A stretch of 64,000 bases of DNA from Desulfuromonas sp. CSMB_57 (GTDB lineage Bacteria; Desulfobacterota; Desulfuromonadia; Desulfuromonadales; Syntrophotaleaceae): positions 1 to 64,000 of the forward strand of contig NZ_JAFCIY020000039.1 of NCBI RefSeq assembly GCF_020194955.2, read 5' to 3'. Position 1 is the first letter of the stretch. Each line of letters begins with the position of its first letter. The translations under genes were made by a program, and so were the position numbers. Positions 1-10,840 of the stretch are shown here, one piece after another. The notes beneath the pieces are model-generated. The model ran no database searches, was not told the origin of the DNA, and saw nothing but the letters and a program-made list of their open reading frames with translations.

Positions 1-40
1 AGGGGAATTCATGCGTCATAAAACAAAACGATCGTATCTA

Positions 41-64
41 TAGGGTCAGGGTTTGATAACTTGA
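41..64 (+). repeat. left inverted end of RAYT unit
   Basis: 24-bp copy of the end sequence. It matches the reverse complement of 1024-1047 with two mismatches and overlaps the last codons and stop of the transposase. Confidence 0.8.
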
Positions 65-1001
65 TTCAGAATCTCCCGTCGCAGTCGTTCCATTTTATCA
101 ACAAGCGAAGAGTCTTTCTCCCGGCGTTTTTCCATGCGCCGCACCGCACAGGTCAGCGTCGATGAATCTCGTCCCAGAAGCTTCGCGAGCTCTGTCAACT
201 TCCCGCTGCTGATCTCAAGCGTCGCCCAGGCAGCAAGGCCACGAGCTTCGCAACTCTTCCGCTCCCGTCCCCGCGATCGGAGAAGCTCATCCGAAAGCCC
301 ATAAATCGTCTTCACGGCAGCAACCACGGCATGCACGTCAGGTTTCCGTTCGGGAAGAGATTCCGCCTCGGCCAGCACGATATCGACAAATCGGTCATCA
401 CCGAAGATGCGGCTATCTTGGGTCTTCACGCCATGAAACTCATCCCGGCGCCCCTCATTCACTCTCCCCCCTACAAAACGCGCAAACTGGGTACGGGCGT
501 TCTTTTCGTCCGTTGAGAACTGGGAGAGGATGAAACCGGTTTCCAGCCAGGAAAGGTTCTCTTTGCCAAGGTAGGCGCGGTGACTGCTCCAGCGGTGATT
601 TTCCGGCTGGTCCGTCATGCCGGCGCGCACCGGGTTAAGGTGGATGTATGCCGCCAGCTCCAGGAGATATTCGTCGGCATCCACCATGACAGCCTTGTAT
701 CTGCCCTGGAAAACGTGCCCCGACTTCTTATGCCGCCAGTTGAACCACTGTGTGTACCGCAACGCGATGTTCTGCATGATCCGGGACAAGGGGATATCGC
801 CGACCTGGAACTGCAAGTGAACATGGTTGGTCATCAAACAAAAGGCGTGCACCCGGAACCAAATCGCTCGTGCGCTTTCTGGAGGATCTCGTAGAAACGA
901 TAGCGGTCCTTGTCATCTGAAAAAATATCCTGGCGGGCATTACCACGAAGAATGACGTGGTAGGTTGCGCCCGGCGCGTGTATGCGTGGTTTTCGTGCCA
1001 T
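46..1001 (-). pseudogene. REP-associated tyrosine transposase, frameshifted
   Basis: This is an IS200/RAYT-type Y1 transposase of about 317 residues if repaired. Reading starts at the ATG at 1001 (MARKPRIHAPG), a typical RAYT N-terminus with a TYHVILRGN motif, and runs into a stop just past position 858. The rest is open in another frame from 852 and carries the HUH metal motif (TNHVHL), the HVFQGRYKA block and an AAYIHLNPVRAG block. One missing base near 853-858, where GGTTTCCGGGTG would be expected and GGTTCCGGGTG is read, accounts for the break. The family cuts single-stranded DNA at REP sequences through a tyrosine. It could be a real mutation or a base-call error. Confidence 0.8.
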
Positions 1002-1023
1002 GGCAAAATGATATCCGGAATAT

Positions 1024-1047
1024 TCAAGTTATCAAGTCCTGACCCTA
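1024..1047 (-). repeat. right inverted end of RAYT unit
   Basis: Inverted copy of 41-64 with two mismatches. It lies 23 bp upstream of the transposase start codon at 1001. Confidence 0.8.
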
Positions 1048-1092
1048 CTGCTCCCCCCTAGTTATGCTGATTTTCAAGTCGCCATATTTTAG

Positions 1093-1121
1093 TTGACTGT
1101 GTGCTTCAAATTGTGTACATT
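1093..1121 (+). promoter_or_regulatory. sigma-70 type promoter for the methyltransferase gene
   Basis: TTGACT at 1093 and TACATT at 1116 are separated by 17 bp. They lie about 30 bp upstream of an AGGAGG site and the ATG at 1153. Assigned by motif only. Confidence 0.5.
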
Positions 1122-1152
1122 GCAGCCGGGCAGTAAAATTAGGAGGGTGCAA

Positions 1153-3690
1153 ATGCCGATTACGATCAAGGACTCCAAGGTTGCATTGTCTAAGCTCGTC
1201 AACATGGCTAAAAACATGCCAGTTTCCTCAAGAGCGATTTGGCAGTCACGTATATCACACGTTTACGGCGACATGAAGGGTCAAAGGGCTGTCGATTTAA
1301 CGGTTCTCCAAAAAACCATCGAGGTAGATATGTCTGCCGACATGGCTGTAGACACTATAATTGCTCTAGAGGCCTACTTTTTTCTTGTTTGCAACCTAAT
1401 TGCATATGCATCTTTTCAAAAAAATCCATCTGACTTTCTGCGCAAAATACATTCACTCCCAGATCAGCATTTTCGTTCCTTTTTAGACAAGCTAATCTCA
1501 GGTGCATTATTTGAGGATGAGGGAGTTTATGGGTGTAAATTTGCCTTCGATTTTGACTGGATACTCGAAGGCTGCAATGGAGATAACTTACACGGTGTCC
1601 GGGATGCATTAGGTAATCTTTCTATTGTTTGGGAGCGGGACAAGTTGTTAATCCCCGGTTGCGACCCGCTTCAAATTATCCATCACTCACTTTTTCCGAA
1701 AAATCTCTTGCATATAACCGGACAATTTTACACTCCTGAGTGGCTTGCCGAACTACTACTAGTTGACGTCGATTGGTCGCCAGAGAAACGACTGCTTGAT
1801 CCATTTTGCGGGTCAGGTGTCTTCTTGGTTCGTGCACTACAGCGAGCAATAACACAAGGGGTGACAGTTAATGAAGTGCTACCAAACCTTCTTGGAATCG
1901 ACCTCAATCCGATTGCTTGCGCTGCTGCTAGAGCAAATCTTGCTCTGTGCATTGGTCGTCTGGGGCAGAAGCTTGACTCCAGTGTTCACCTAAACATTGT
2001 TAGTGCCGATTCCTTGGCTCCTGCAATAACAAAAGGGCAATACAAATCTTCACCACTGGGGCTATTTCCTTCGACAATTAGTATTGACGGTGAAACGGTT
2101 CGCCTCCCTGATTTAACTTCCAACGTCGCTTTCTCAAAAATTGCAAATAGACTCTCTGTTTATGGACTTAACCTCGACAACTGGATCGATTACTCAGCTC
2201 AACACCCAATACATAGCGAGTTTGTTACGCTTTCCGCAAGTGATCGAAGAATTTTGGAACAGTTTTTTGTTTATGCTGTAAAACCTGCGGATGTTGTTTT
2301 AACTAACCCTCCTTGGGTTGGTTGGGAGTATATTTCTCGATCCTACCGAAACACAATTACTGATGCATGGGGGCTTTATGATCTTTTTAAGGTTAGCGGG
2401 CTAGATGCTGCTTTCCTTAAAGAGGATATCTCAAGCCTTGCTCTAATGGTAGCTTGGGACTTTTACCTAAAGGACAAAGGCAAAAGTGCAGTTGTACTCC
2501 GTCCTGCAACAATGCATTCTGAACTCGCCGCCCGTGGTGTACGCCGTCTGTCGCTGGCTGATAATGGCACGCCACTATGCCTTGAACATATCCGCACTTT
2601 CTCTAATATCCGTGTTTTTTCAGAAGCGAATACCGATGCAGCAACATGGGAAATAAGGAAAGGTGAGCCCACTGTCTTTCCTGTAAACGTAGCTGAGTGG
2701 AGTAAAGATAGCAAACGTTGGAACCCGGAAACGTCTATGAGTCTTGATGCCGTTCGCAGCCGCATTCGTGAAAACCACAAATTCGCTTCACGAACCGACC
2801 CAAACAACCCTGAGTCTCGCTGGCTTATCGCAGATGCTAACGTCACAGAAACCTTTTCTCCGTTGCAGGGGACCAATGAATACGTTCCCAGAATGGGAGT
2901 TTTTACCGGTGGCGCAAATGCAATCTTCTATATGGAATATCTGGATCAAGGCGATACAAAAGAAACGGGTTTTTACAGGAACATCATCGAAAGAGCAAAA
3001 AAGCCTGTTCCATCAAGAAAAGTAATTCTAGAACGCGATGCCATTTTCTCAGTGCTTAGAGGCAGAGACATACAAATGTGGCATGCTCGTCCTGAAGTGT
3101 ATTTACTGTGTCCACATACCCGTGATACTCGAATGTACCCCCTTGAGAAAACACAGTTGGAGTCAACCTTTCCATTTGCCTATCAGTACCTTACATCTAT
3201 GCAAAGTGTTCTTGCCGAGAGGCAAGGATTTGCTGGTTGGGAGAAAGATATACTTAAAAAATATTTCTACACTCTTCAGAGAATCGGTGAATATACTTTT
3301 GCACCATACAAGGTGTGTTGGAAATATATCGCAAGCGAATTTACCGTATGTGTAGTTGACGGTGATGACTATTCCAAACCTATACTTCCAAATGACAAAG
3401 TGATGTTTATTCCGTTTGAGTCTTCGCAGGAAGCCTACTTTGTTTGCGGTATATTATCGTCAACTGCGATACGCAATTATATTAATTCATCTGCGAGCAA
3501 GCGCCAAATATCTACCAATATCATAAAGTCTCTTGCATTGCCTCAGTTTGACGAAAATAATACACAGCACTTGAATATCTCTTCTATATGTCAGGGCGGT
3601 CACAAAGCAACTTCAAGTCACGATGCAGATGTGTTACGGGAACTCCGAAAACAACTAGACCAAGAAGTTAGTAAGATTTTTGTAACATAA
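1153..3690 (+). CDS. N6-adenine DNA methyltransferase (Eco57I-like class)
   Basis: An 845-residue protein with the two hallmarks of adenine-N6 DNA methyltransferases: the S-adenosylmethionine motif DPFCGSG at about residue 216, preceded by the TGQFYTP motif, and the catalytic NPPW at about residue 385. The long C-terminal half has the look of a target-recognition region. The start at 1153 is chosen because AGGAGG lies 7 bp upstream; an in-frame start at 1093 has no such site. The gene is A+T-richer than its neighbours and converges with a probable nuclease gene, 9 bp between stops. The pair looks like an acquired restriction-modification system. It could also modify DNA alone if the neighbour is not a nuclease. 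Confidence 0.85.
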   Translation: MPITIKDSKVALSKLVNMAKNMPVSSRAIWQSRISHVYGDMKGQRAVDLTVLQKTIEVDMSADMAVDTIIALEAYFFLVCNLIAYASFQKNPSDFLRKIHSLPDQHFRSFLDKLISGALFEDEGVYGCKFAFDFDWILEGCNGDNLHGVRDALGNLSIVWERDKLLIPGCDPLQIIHHSLFPKNLLHITGQFYTPEWLAELLLVDVDWSPEKRLLDPFCGSGVFLVRALQRAITQGVTVNEVLPNLLGIDLNPIACAAARANLALCIGRLGQKLDSSVHLNIVSADSLAPAITKGQYKSSPLGLFPSTISIDGETVRLPDLTSNVAFSKIANRLSVYGLNLDNWIDYSAQHPIHSEFVTLSASDRRILEQFFVYAVKPADVVLTNPPWVGWEYISRSYRNTITDAWGLYDLFKVSGLDAAFLKEDISSLALMVAWDFYLKDKGKSAVVLRPATMHSELAARGVRRLSLADNGTPLCLEHIRTFSNIRVFSEANTDAATWEIRKGEPTVFPVNVAEWSKDSKRWNPETSMSLDAVRSRIRENHKFASRTDPNNPESRWLIADANVTETFSPLQGTNEYVPRMGVFTGGANAIFYMEYLDQGDTKETGFYRNIIERAKKPVPSRKVILERDAIFSVLRGRDIQMWHARPEVYLLCPHTRDTRMYPLEKTQLESTFPFAYQYLTSMQSVLAERQGFAGWEKDILKKYFYTLQRIGEYTFAPYKVCWKYIASEFTVCVVDGDDYSKPILPNDKVMFIPFESSQEAYFVCGILSSTAIRNYINSSASKRQISTNIIKSLALPQFDENNTQHLNISSICQGGHKATSSHDADVLRELRKQLDQEVSKIFVT

Positions 3691-3699
3691 ATAATCTCA

Positions 3700-4881
3700 C
3701 TAAATGTAAATGACCGCCTCACCGCATCGAATTGACTTCCAGCTGCTTAAGGTTTCATCTTTGGCCGTAATAACTTTCACGTCTTTTGGGACATATATAT
3801 TTTTTATAGCATCAATGTCTTCGGTATCATAATAGTCGCTAAAGAAGATGCCCTTTATTTTTATCTGCCCTAGTAGATGTAAACGGAGTGGCGCTTTATA
3901 AAGCGTCTTGATCTGAACAAAGTTATTAAATTGCTTTAAAAGCTTATTTATTGTATCTGACTTGTTCTCGCTGAATCCAACGCCATCAACTAGCCCCCAA
4001 AGCTCAACATTGGTTTTTTCTTTGTTCTGTGTATTCCATTTTTTTATCTTGCCAGCGATAGATACGGTCTCATTGCTTTTATCAACACCATATTGACCAG
4101 GATCAGAAGTATGTATAAGGGATTGAATAGCAACAATGACGCGTTTATCTGAGAGAATAATCATGTCAAAAGCATGAGTTGTCCCCGCCTGCCGTTCAGA
4201 TACTGTCATTGTCTCCAGATTTAAATGTGGGTCGTTTGCACCCATTGGATTTGCGGCTTTGTTTTTCGGTATCATATCAATGCCGCATTGTTCTAACACC
4301 TCAGCTAGGGCAGCTTCGCAACCATGTCCACGTCGCTTAGCTGCTTTCTGCTGGTACTCTTTCGGAGAGATAAGTCGGGTGTAAACCAACTGCATAAGGT
4401 TTTCCGACATTCCAGAGAAACCCCTTGCAGCCTCATAGAGCCCCTGCTCGATCATATAGGCGGCGATCATATCCGCTGTTGAGATTTGGACCGGCTTCCC
4501 TTGTGACCCACTAAGCAAACGTAGAAAAAATGCCATGGGGTGCCGAGATAGTGTCCATGGGTGACAGCCGCTTATGCTTGTGGCTTGCGTTGGGTGTGGT
4601 GTACGACTAGCAATATACGAGAGGTCGAGATAGGCTCTTTTATCGCTCAATCCAAGAAATTGCCTTGCGTGACTGAAGATTACCGGGTTATCAATCAAAC
4701 ATTCTCGGATTATTTTCTTAGCCGAAGTGACATTAGCCGCACCAGCAAGTTTAAGAAAAAATACGGAGATTGACTTTAAATCAATTTCTAGATCTATCTG
4801 TCCAGCCAAAGGCAGGTCATCTTGCGGAGAAACGTTGTACCAGTATTCGTCTTCTTTTGATGCATAAGCAGGGCTTGGCAT
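3700..4881 (-). CDS. putative restriction endonuclease partner of the methyltransferase
   Basis: A 393-residue soluble protein of no family I recognise. The region around residues 235-270 has an acidic-hydrophobic pattern (FDMIILSDKRVIVAIQS) that could be a variant PD-(D/E)xK nuclease core with Q in place of E; this is a weak reading. It has no membrane segment or signal peptide. Start at 4881 is supported by AAAGG 7 bp upstream. Its role is inferred from position: tail-to-tail with an adenine methyltransferase, similar A+T-rich composition, and a size usual for type II enzymes. Confidence 0.5.
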   Translation of the reverse strand: MPSPAYASKEDEYWYNVSPQDDLPLAGQIDLEIDLKSISVFFLKLAGAANVTSAKKIIRECLIDNPVIFSHARQFLGLSDKRAYLDLSYIASRTPHPTQATSISGCHPWTLSRHPMAFFLRLLSGSQGKPVQISTADMIAAYMIEQGLYEAARGFSGMSENLMQLVYTRLISPKEYQQKAAKRRGHGCEAALAEVLEQCGIDMIPKNKAANPMGANDPHLNLETMTVSERQAGTTHAFDMIILSDKRVIVAIQSLIHTSDPGQYGVDKSNETVSIAGKIKKWNTQNKEKTNVELWGLVDGVGFSENKSDTINKLLKQFNNFVQIKTLYKAPLRLHLLGQIKIKGIFFSDYYDTEDIDAIKNIYVPKDVKVITAKDETLSSWKSIRCGEAVIYI

Positions 4882-4970
4882 TTACGTACCTTTCTTGTGT
4901 AATGTATTTTCAGCTCTTTGGAATAGTTGCTACTTTTGCGTTTTTCTATATGGCATAACAGATTGGATCG

Positions 4971-5072
4971 GTGGAAAAATTTCCGTCATATCAGCGCTAT
5001 AGCAGGCAAAATTTTCCACTTATCACGATATTAAAGGGGTAAAAGTGGAAAGTGGTTGTCTCCATTTTCCAC
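4971..5072. repeat. two tandem hairpins sharing a GTGGAAA motif
   Basis: The gap between the nuclease gene and the hydrolase gene (4882-5528) has no convincing coding region. It holds two inverted repeats side by side: 4971-4982 with 5008-5019 (GTGGAAAAATTT against AAAATTTTCCAC) and 5045-5055 with 5062-5072 (GTGGAAAGTGG against CCATTTTCCAC). Four copies of GTGGAAA thus occur within about 100 bp in alternating direction. They could be protein binding sites, terminator-like structures or a relic of a mobile element. Confidence 0.55.
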
Positions 5073-5528
5073 CCTTTGATCGTAAAGAAAATCCTCAGAA
5101 ATCCTGTGTCTCTTCCACGACATATCCGCAAAGGAACCATCCACGCCAAATTCGACTGGCGCTACAGCCATGGCCACAAATCCCTGGCAAAAAAGCATCC
5201 GGTCTTGCGAAAAACTATGCAACCAGGAACAACCGCGCCGCATTCCTTCCCAACCAAAATCCAATTTTGCGCCAATGGAAAAATTAGTCAATCATTTTAA
5301 TGTCAGCAGCTTTAATGTTTGCAGCCGCGCCTCCCAAGCCTTGCCTTGCCCGTCGAATTCCCGTATAGAAAACAGAGCTGTTTCGCCCGCCCCGAGGAGC
5401 CCGTAGCTACCCATGTTTGCCACCCCCTGGAAACCCTCCGGATAGTTTTCGGCTACAGGGGGTATCACTGTGCAGCGGGAAAAAATCGGCCGGAGTTTCA
5501 GAATTTTCAGAGGAGAATAGGTGAACCT

Positions 5529-6458
5529 ATGCGCAAGGAATCCGGACAAATGAACATCTCAGGCGGATTGTTCCCCTGGCGGGTATCGGGGAGTCTGGTG
5601 GGGCTGATGCTTGCCTTCGCACTTTTGGTATCGGCCGCCGGAGAAGCTTTCGCCGGGAACGACTGGCCCAAAATGGCCAGTTCCGCGGACGGCACGGCCA
5701 TTTCCTATGAAACCTATGGAACCGGCACGCCCGCTCTCGTGTTCGTCCATGGCTGGAGCTGCGATGCCCGCTACTGGCGGCAGCAGACGGCGCATTTTGC
5801 CGACCGGCATCGCGTGGTGGTGCTGGATCTTGCCGGACACGGCCACTCGGGGAGCGGGCGGACGCGCTATACCATGGCGTCCTTCGGGGAGGACGTGCGC
5901 GCCGTGATGGATGCGGAAGGGATTGAAGACGCCATCCTTGTCGGCCACTCCATGGGCGGCTCCGTGATTGTGGAGGCGGCCCGGTTGCTGCCGAAGCGGG
6001 TGCGTGGCCTGATCGGTGTGGATACCCTGGAAAATATCGAATATCCCCTGACTCGTGAGGCATTTTATGGCATGGTCGCGCCGCTGGAACAGGATTTCCC
6101 GGCCGGCGCCAGAGAGTTCGTCGCCCAGATGATTTCCCCGCAGACGGATCCCCGGCTCCGGGATTGGATTCTGGCGGACATGTCCGCTGCACCGCCCGCT
6201 GTGGCCCTGAGTGCCTTGCGGGAAACCATGCAGCAGTACCTTACCGGTGAGGTGGCCAAGATATTCGAGGAGGTTCGTTTGCCCGTGGTGACCATCAATG
6301 CCGATGTGTGGCCCATCAACTACGAAGGCAACCGGCGGCACATGCTGTCCTACGAAGCCATTGTCATCGAAGGGGCCGATCATTTTCTGATGATGAATCG
6401 TCCGGGAGAATTCAATGCGGCGCTGAAAAAGGCCGTCGGTATGCTGCCCGGCCCCTAA
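5529..6458 (+). CDS. exported alpha/beta-fold hydrolase
   Basis: A 309-residue alpha/beta hydrolase. A signal peptide or N-terminal anchor spans about residues 15-45, with a likely cleavage after AFA. The core starts at the FVHGWSCDA oxyanion block; the nucleophile elbow is GHSMGGS, and the catalytic His is in EGADHFLM near the C-terminus. The substrate cannot be told from sequence. ATG at 5529 is taken as start; a GGAG lies 13 bp upstream, and ATG at 5550 is an alternative. The gene stands alone, facing recQ tail-to-tail. Confidence 0.8.
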   Translation: MRKESGQMNISGGLFPWRVSGSLVGLMLAFALLVSAAGEAFAGNDWPKMASSADGTAISYETYGTGTPALVFVHGWSCDARYWRQQTAHFADRHRVVVLDLAGHGHSGSGRTRYTMASFGEDVRAVMDAEGIEDAILVGHSMGGSVIVEAARLLPKRVRGLIGVDTLENIEYPLTREAFYGMVAPLEQDFPAGAREFVAQMISPQTDPRLRDWILADMSAAPPAVALSALRETMQQYLTGEVAKIFEEVRLPVVTINADVWPINYEGNRRHMLSYEAIVIEGADHFLMMNRPGEFNAALKKAVGMLPGP

Positions 6459-6608
6459 ATCGAGGCTGGCGGCGGTCTCCCCCGCCCGGATTCTCTGGGA
6501 AGGGCCCGGCAACTGCGCGGAATGCCTGAACCAAAGCTTCGAGCAGCTTGTCATTGATGCAGTCGCAAATTCGGTTCGACTTTTTGCGAGACCATCATTG
6601 TTGGGAGA

Positions 6609-8531
<1,923 letters not shown>

Positions 8532-8896
8532 GATTGCCCTCCTGTGGTGCTGTGGGATGTGCCTCGTTGGAAATTGTTTATATCAATTAATTATTAATTG
8601 TTCAAGCATAAACTCCGCCATTCGTGCGGGATGGCTTCCCGGGAGAAGATTGCAGGAGCATGGATGCTATCTGAAGGAAGATCGATTTCTAATATTCTCG
8701 GAGCGAAAGGCATTGCAATCGGCATCGGATTGGGGTACAGGTGCTCATGCACCATCAGATAGAGTGGTGCCTTCTGCCAAAGCAGATCCGGTCCTGAAAA
8801 CGCTTCTCACGCCTTGTCGGATTTGTCTCCAGCAAGTGTTCATCCGGCAACCCAGGATGAAAATCCGTTACATTTTGAGAGAAACCGCAAGCCTCC
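8532..8896. other. intergenic region between divergent recQ and mnmH
   Basis: 365 bp with no coding region I can support. It has an A+T-rich palindrome-like stretch around 8583-8605 that may hold the divergent promoters, and a short GGTGC-N4-GCACC hairpin near 8740. Confidence 0.4.
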
Positions 8897-9934
8897 ATGA
8901 GCCTACGTACCCTGACTGCCGACCAATTTCTGCGACTGGCGAAGCATTCTCCTATTTTCGATGTCCGTTCTCCGGGCGAATACCAGCAGGGGCATATCCC
9001 CGGTGCCCATAATCTGCCGCTGTTTTCCGACCAGGAGCGGCATCGTATCGGCCTGGCCTACAAGCACCAGGGGCGGGAGCAGGCGGTCATTCTGGCCTTC
9101 GAGTTCGTCGGGCCGCGTCTGGCGCAATACATCGCCCAAGTCAAGGCGGTCACCGACGCGAAGCAGATCCTGGTGCATTGCTGGCGCGGCGGGATGCGCA
9201 GCCAGGCCCTGGCCTGGCTGCTGGAGAAGGTCGGCTACCGGGTCGGCTTGCTGCAGGGCGGCTACAAGGCCTATCGACGGCATGTGCTGGCCGGTTTCGC
9301 CACGCCCCTGCCGTTGCGGGTACTGGGCGGCATGACGGGTAGCGGCAAGACCGATATCCTGCAGCATCTGCGGCGCCGGGGGCAGCAGGTGCTGGACCTG
9401 GAGGGTTTGGCCCACCATCGCGGCTCGGCCTTCGGCGGCCTGGAGGAGACGGCGCAGCCTTCCAACGAGCAGTTCGAAAACGAACTGCACACGGCCTTGC
9501 TGAGTTTGAGTCCCGCTCAACCCATCTGGATCGAGGACGAGAGCCGCCGCATCGGCCGGGTCCTCATTCCCGAAGGGCTGTTTTTGCAGATGCGCAGCGC
9601 GCCCCTGATCCGGGTCCAGGTGTCGCGCGAGGTGCGGGTGGAACGTTTGTGCCGCGATTACGGCGCCGTGCCCCCGGAACGGTTGGCCGAAGCGGTGCGA
9701 AACATCAGCAAGCGCCTCGGCGGCGAAAAAAGCCGTTCCGCCCTGCAGGCCATCGCTGCGGGCGACTATGCGGCCGCCACCCATACCCTGCTCGATTACT
9801 ACGACAAGACCTACCTGTTCGGCATTTCGAAAAGAAATCCCGCCCGGGTCATCGACCTCGACCCCACAATTGAGGAGCCCTCGGTCATGGCTCGGGCCCT
9901 GAGCGCGCTGATGGAAAAATGGACTGAAACCTGA
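8897..9934 (+). CDS. mnmH: tRNA 2-selenouridine synthase
   Basis: A 345-residue MnmH/SelU (YbbB) protein, which replaces sulfur by selenium in 2-thiouridine of the tRNA wobble base, using selenophosphate. The N-terminal rhodanese domain carries the catalytic Cys in LVHCWRGGMRSQA (about residue 95). A P-loop domain follows with GGMTGSGKTDIL (about 148-158). Length matches the family. Its presence implies a selD gene elsewhere in the genome. It lies 43 bp upstream of hisF on the same strand. Confidence 0.93.
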   Translation: MSLRTLTADQFLRLAKHSPIFDVRSPGEYQQGHIPGAHNLPLFSDQERHRIGLAYKHQGREQAVILAFEFVGPRLAQYIAQVKAVTDAKQILVHCWRGGMRSQALAWLLEKVGYRVGLLQGGYKAYRRHVLAGFATPLPLRVLGGMTGSGKTDILQHLRRRGQQVLDLEGLAHHRGSAFGGLEETAQPSNEQFENELHTALLSLSPAQPIWIEDESRRIGRVLIPEGLFLQMRSAPLIRVQVSREVRVERLCRDYGAVPPERLAEAVRNISKRLGGEKSRSALQAIAAGDYAAATHTLLDYYDKTYLFGISKRNPARVIDLDPTIEEPSVMARALSALMEKWTET

Positions 9935-9977
9935 TGGCGTAATACTCAAACCCCGCAAAAAACAGGAGGCCGCAATC

Positions 9978-10739
9978 ATGAATCCGAAAATTCGTATCAT
10001 GCCTTGCCTGGACATGCAGAACGGACGGGTGGTCAAGGGTGTACATTTCGTGGACATCAAGGACGCCGGGGACCCGGTGGCCTGCGCACGTGCCTATTGC
10101 GAAAACGGCGCCGACGAACTGGCGTTGCTGGATATTACCGCCACGGTCGAAGGCCGGGCCACCATGCTCGAGGTGGTCGGGCGCGTCGCCGAGGTGACCA
10201 CGGTACCCTTTACCGTCGGCGGCGGCATTTTCGATGTGGCGTCCGCGGAAGCGGTGCTCAAGGCCGGCGCCGACAAAGTTTCCGTCAGCAGCGCCGCCTT
10301 CCGCAAGCCGGATCTGATTCCGGAACTGATCAAGGCGCTGGGCGCGCAGTGTGTGACGGTGGCCATCGACGTGGATCGCAATCCGGCCCTGCCCTCCGGT
10401 TACGAGGTCTATGTCGACGGCGGCCGGACCGCTACCGGGGCCGATGCCGTCGAATGGGCCAAGCGGGTGGACGGCTATGGCGTGCCGGTCATTCTGCCGA
10501 CCAGCAAGGCCGGTGACGGCGCCCGGACCGGCTATGATCTGCCGGTAATCCGGGCCATCAAATCCGCCGTGGCGGCGGAGGTGGTGGCGTCCGGCGGCGC
10601 CGGCAAACTGGAACACTTTTATGATGCCGTGCAGGCCGGGGCCACCATTCTGCTGGCGGCATCCATGTTCCATTTCGGCATGGTTCGCATCAGCGAACTC
10701 AAGCAATACCTGCGGGAGCGGGGCGTCGCGGTCGCCTGA
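9978..10739 (+). CDS. hisF: HisF-type cyclase, stand-alone
   Basis: A 253-residue (beta/alpha)8 protein close to the imidazole glycerol phosphate synthase cyclase subunit. It keeps MPCLDMQNGRVVKG, the LDITA block, TVGGGI, the second-half Asp in AIDVDRN and the ASGGAG phosphate loop. It differs from usual HisF in the loop normally written LLTSMDRDG, here LPTSKAGDG. No hisH or other his gene is near, so it may be the true HisF away from its operon or a paralog with another amidotransferase partner. Start follows AGGAGG at 8 bp. Confidence 0.8.
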   Translation: MNPKIRIMPCLDMQNGRVVKGVHFVDIKDAGDPVACARAYCENGADELALLDITATVEGRATMLEVVGRVAEVTTVPFTVGGGIFDVASAEAVLKAGADKVSVSSAAFRKPDLIPELIKALGAQCVTVAIDVDRNPALPSGYEVYVDGGRTATGADAVEWAKRVDGYGVPVILPTSKAGDGARTGYDLPVIRAIKSAVAAEVVASGGAGKLEHFYDAVQAGATILLAASMFHFGMVRISELKQYLRERGVAVA

Positions 10740-10840
10740 GGTCCTTCGGGGGCAAGGCAGGCCGGTTACCGAACAGCGTTCCCTGAGATCGCAGTCCTGA
10801 TTTCACAGGCCCCGGCGAAGGCCGTCGACGGGGCGTCTAC

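Larger units (their letters stand above)
41..1047 (-). mobile_element. REP-associated transposase (RAYT) unit with inverted ends
   Basis: The unit is bounded by a 24-bp inverted repeat: 41-64 and the reverse complement of 1024-1047 agree at 22 of 24 positions, with the common core TAGGGTCAGG and TTGATAACTTGA. The transposase stop codon lies inside the left copy. RAYT genes are known to sit between REP-type sequences, and the boundaries seen here fit that arrangement. The transposase inside is frameshifted, so the unit may now be immobile. No target-site duplication could be judged. Confidence 0.75.

Noticed and set aside
5391-5470. Possible riboswitch-like stretch before the hydrolase gene (GGCAAAC and GCTACGGG on the minus strand)
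   Set aside because: Only fragments resemble a c-di-GMP aptamer, the order and spacing do not fit, and no downstream gene lies in that direction.
5031-5549. Short minus-strand frames between the nuclease and hydrolase genes
   Set aside because: No ribosome sites, no family likeness, and overlapped by equally long frames on the other strand.
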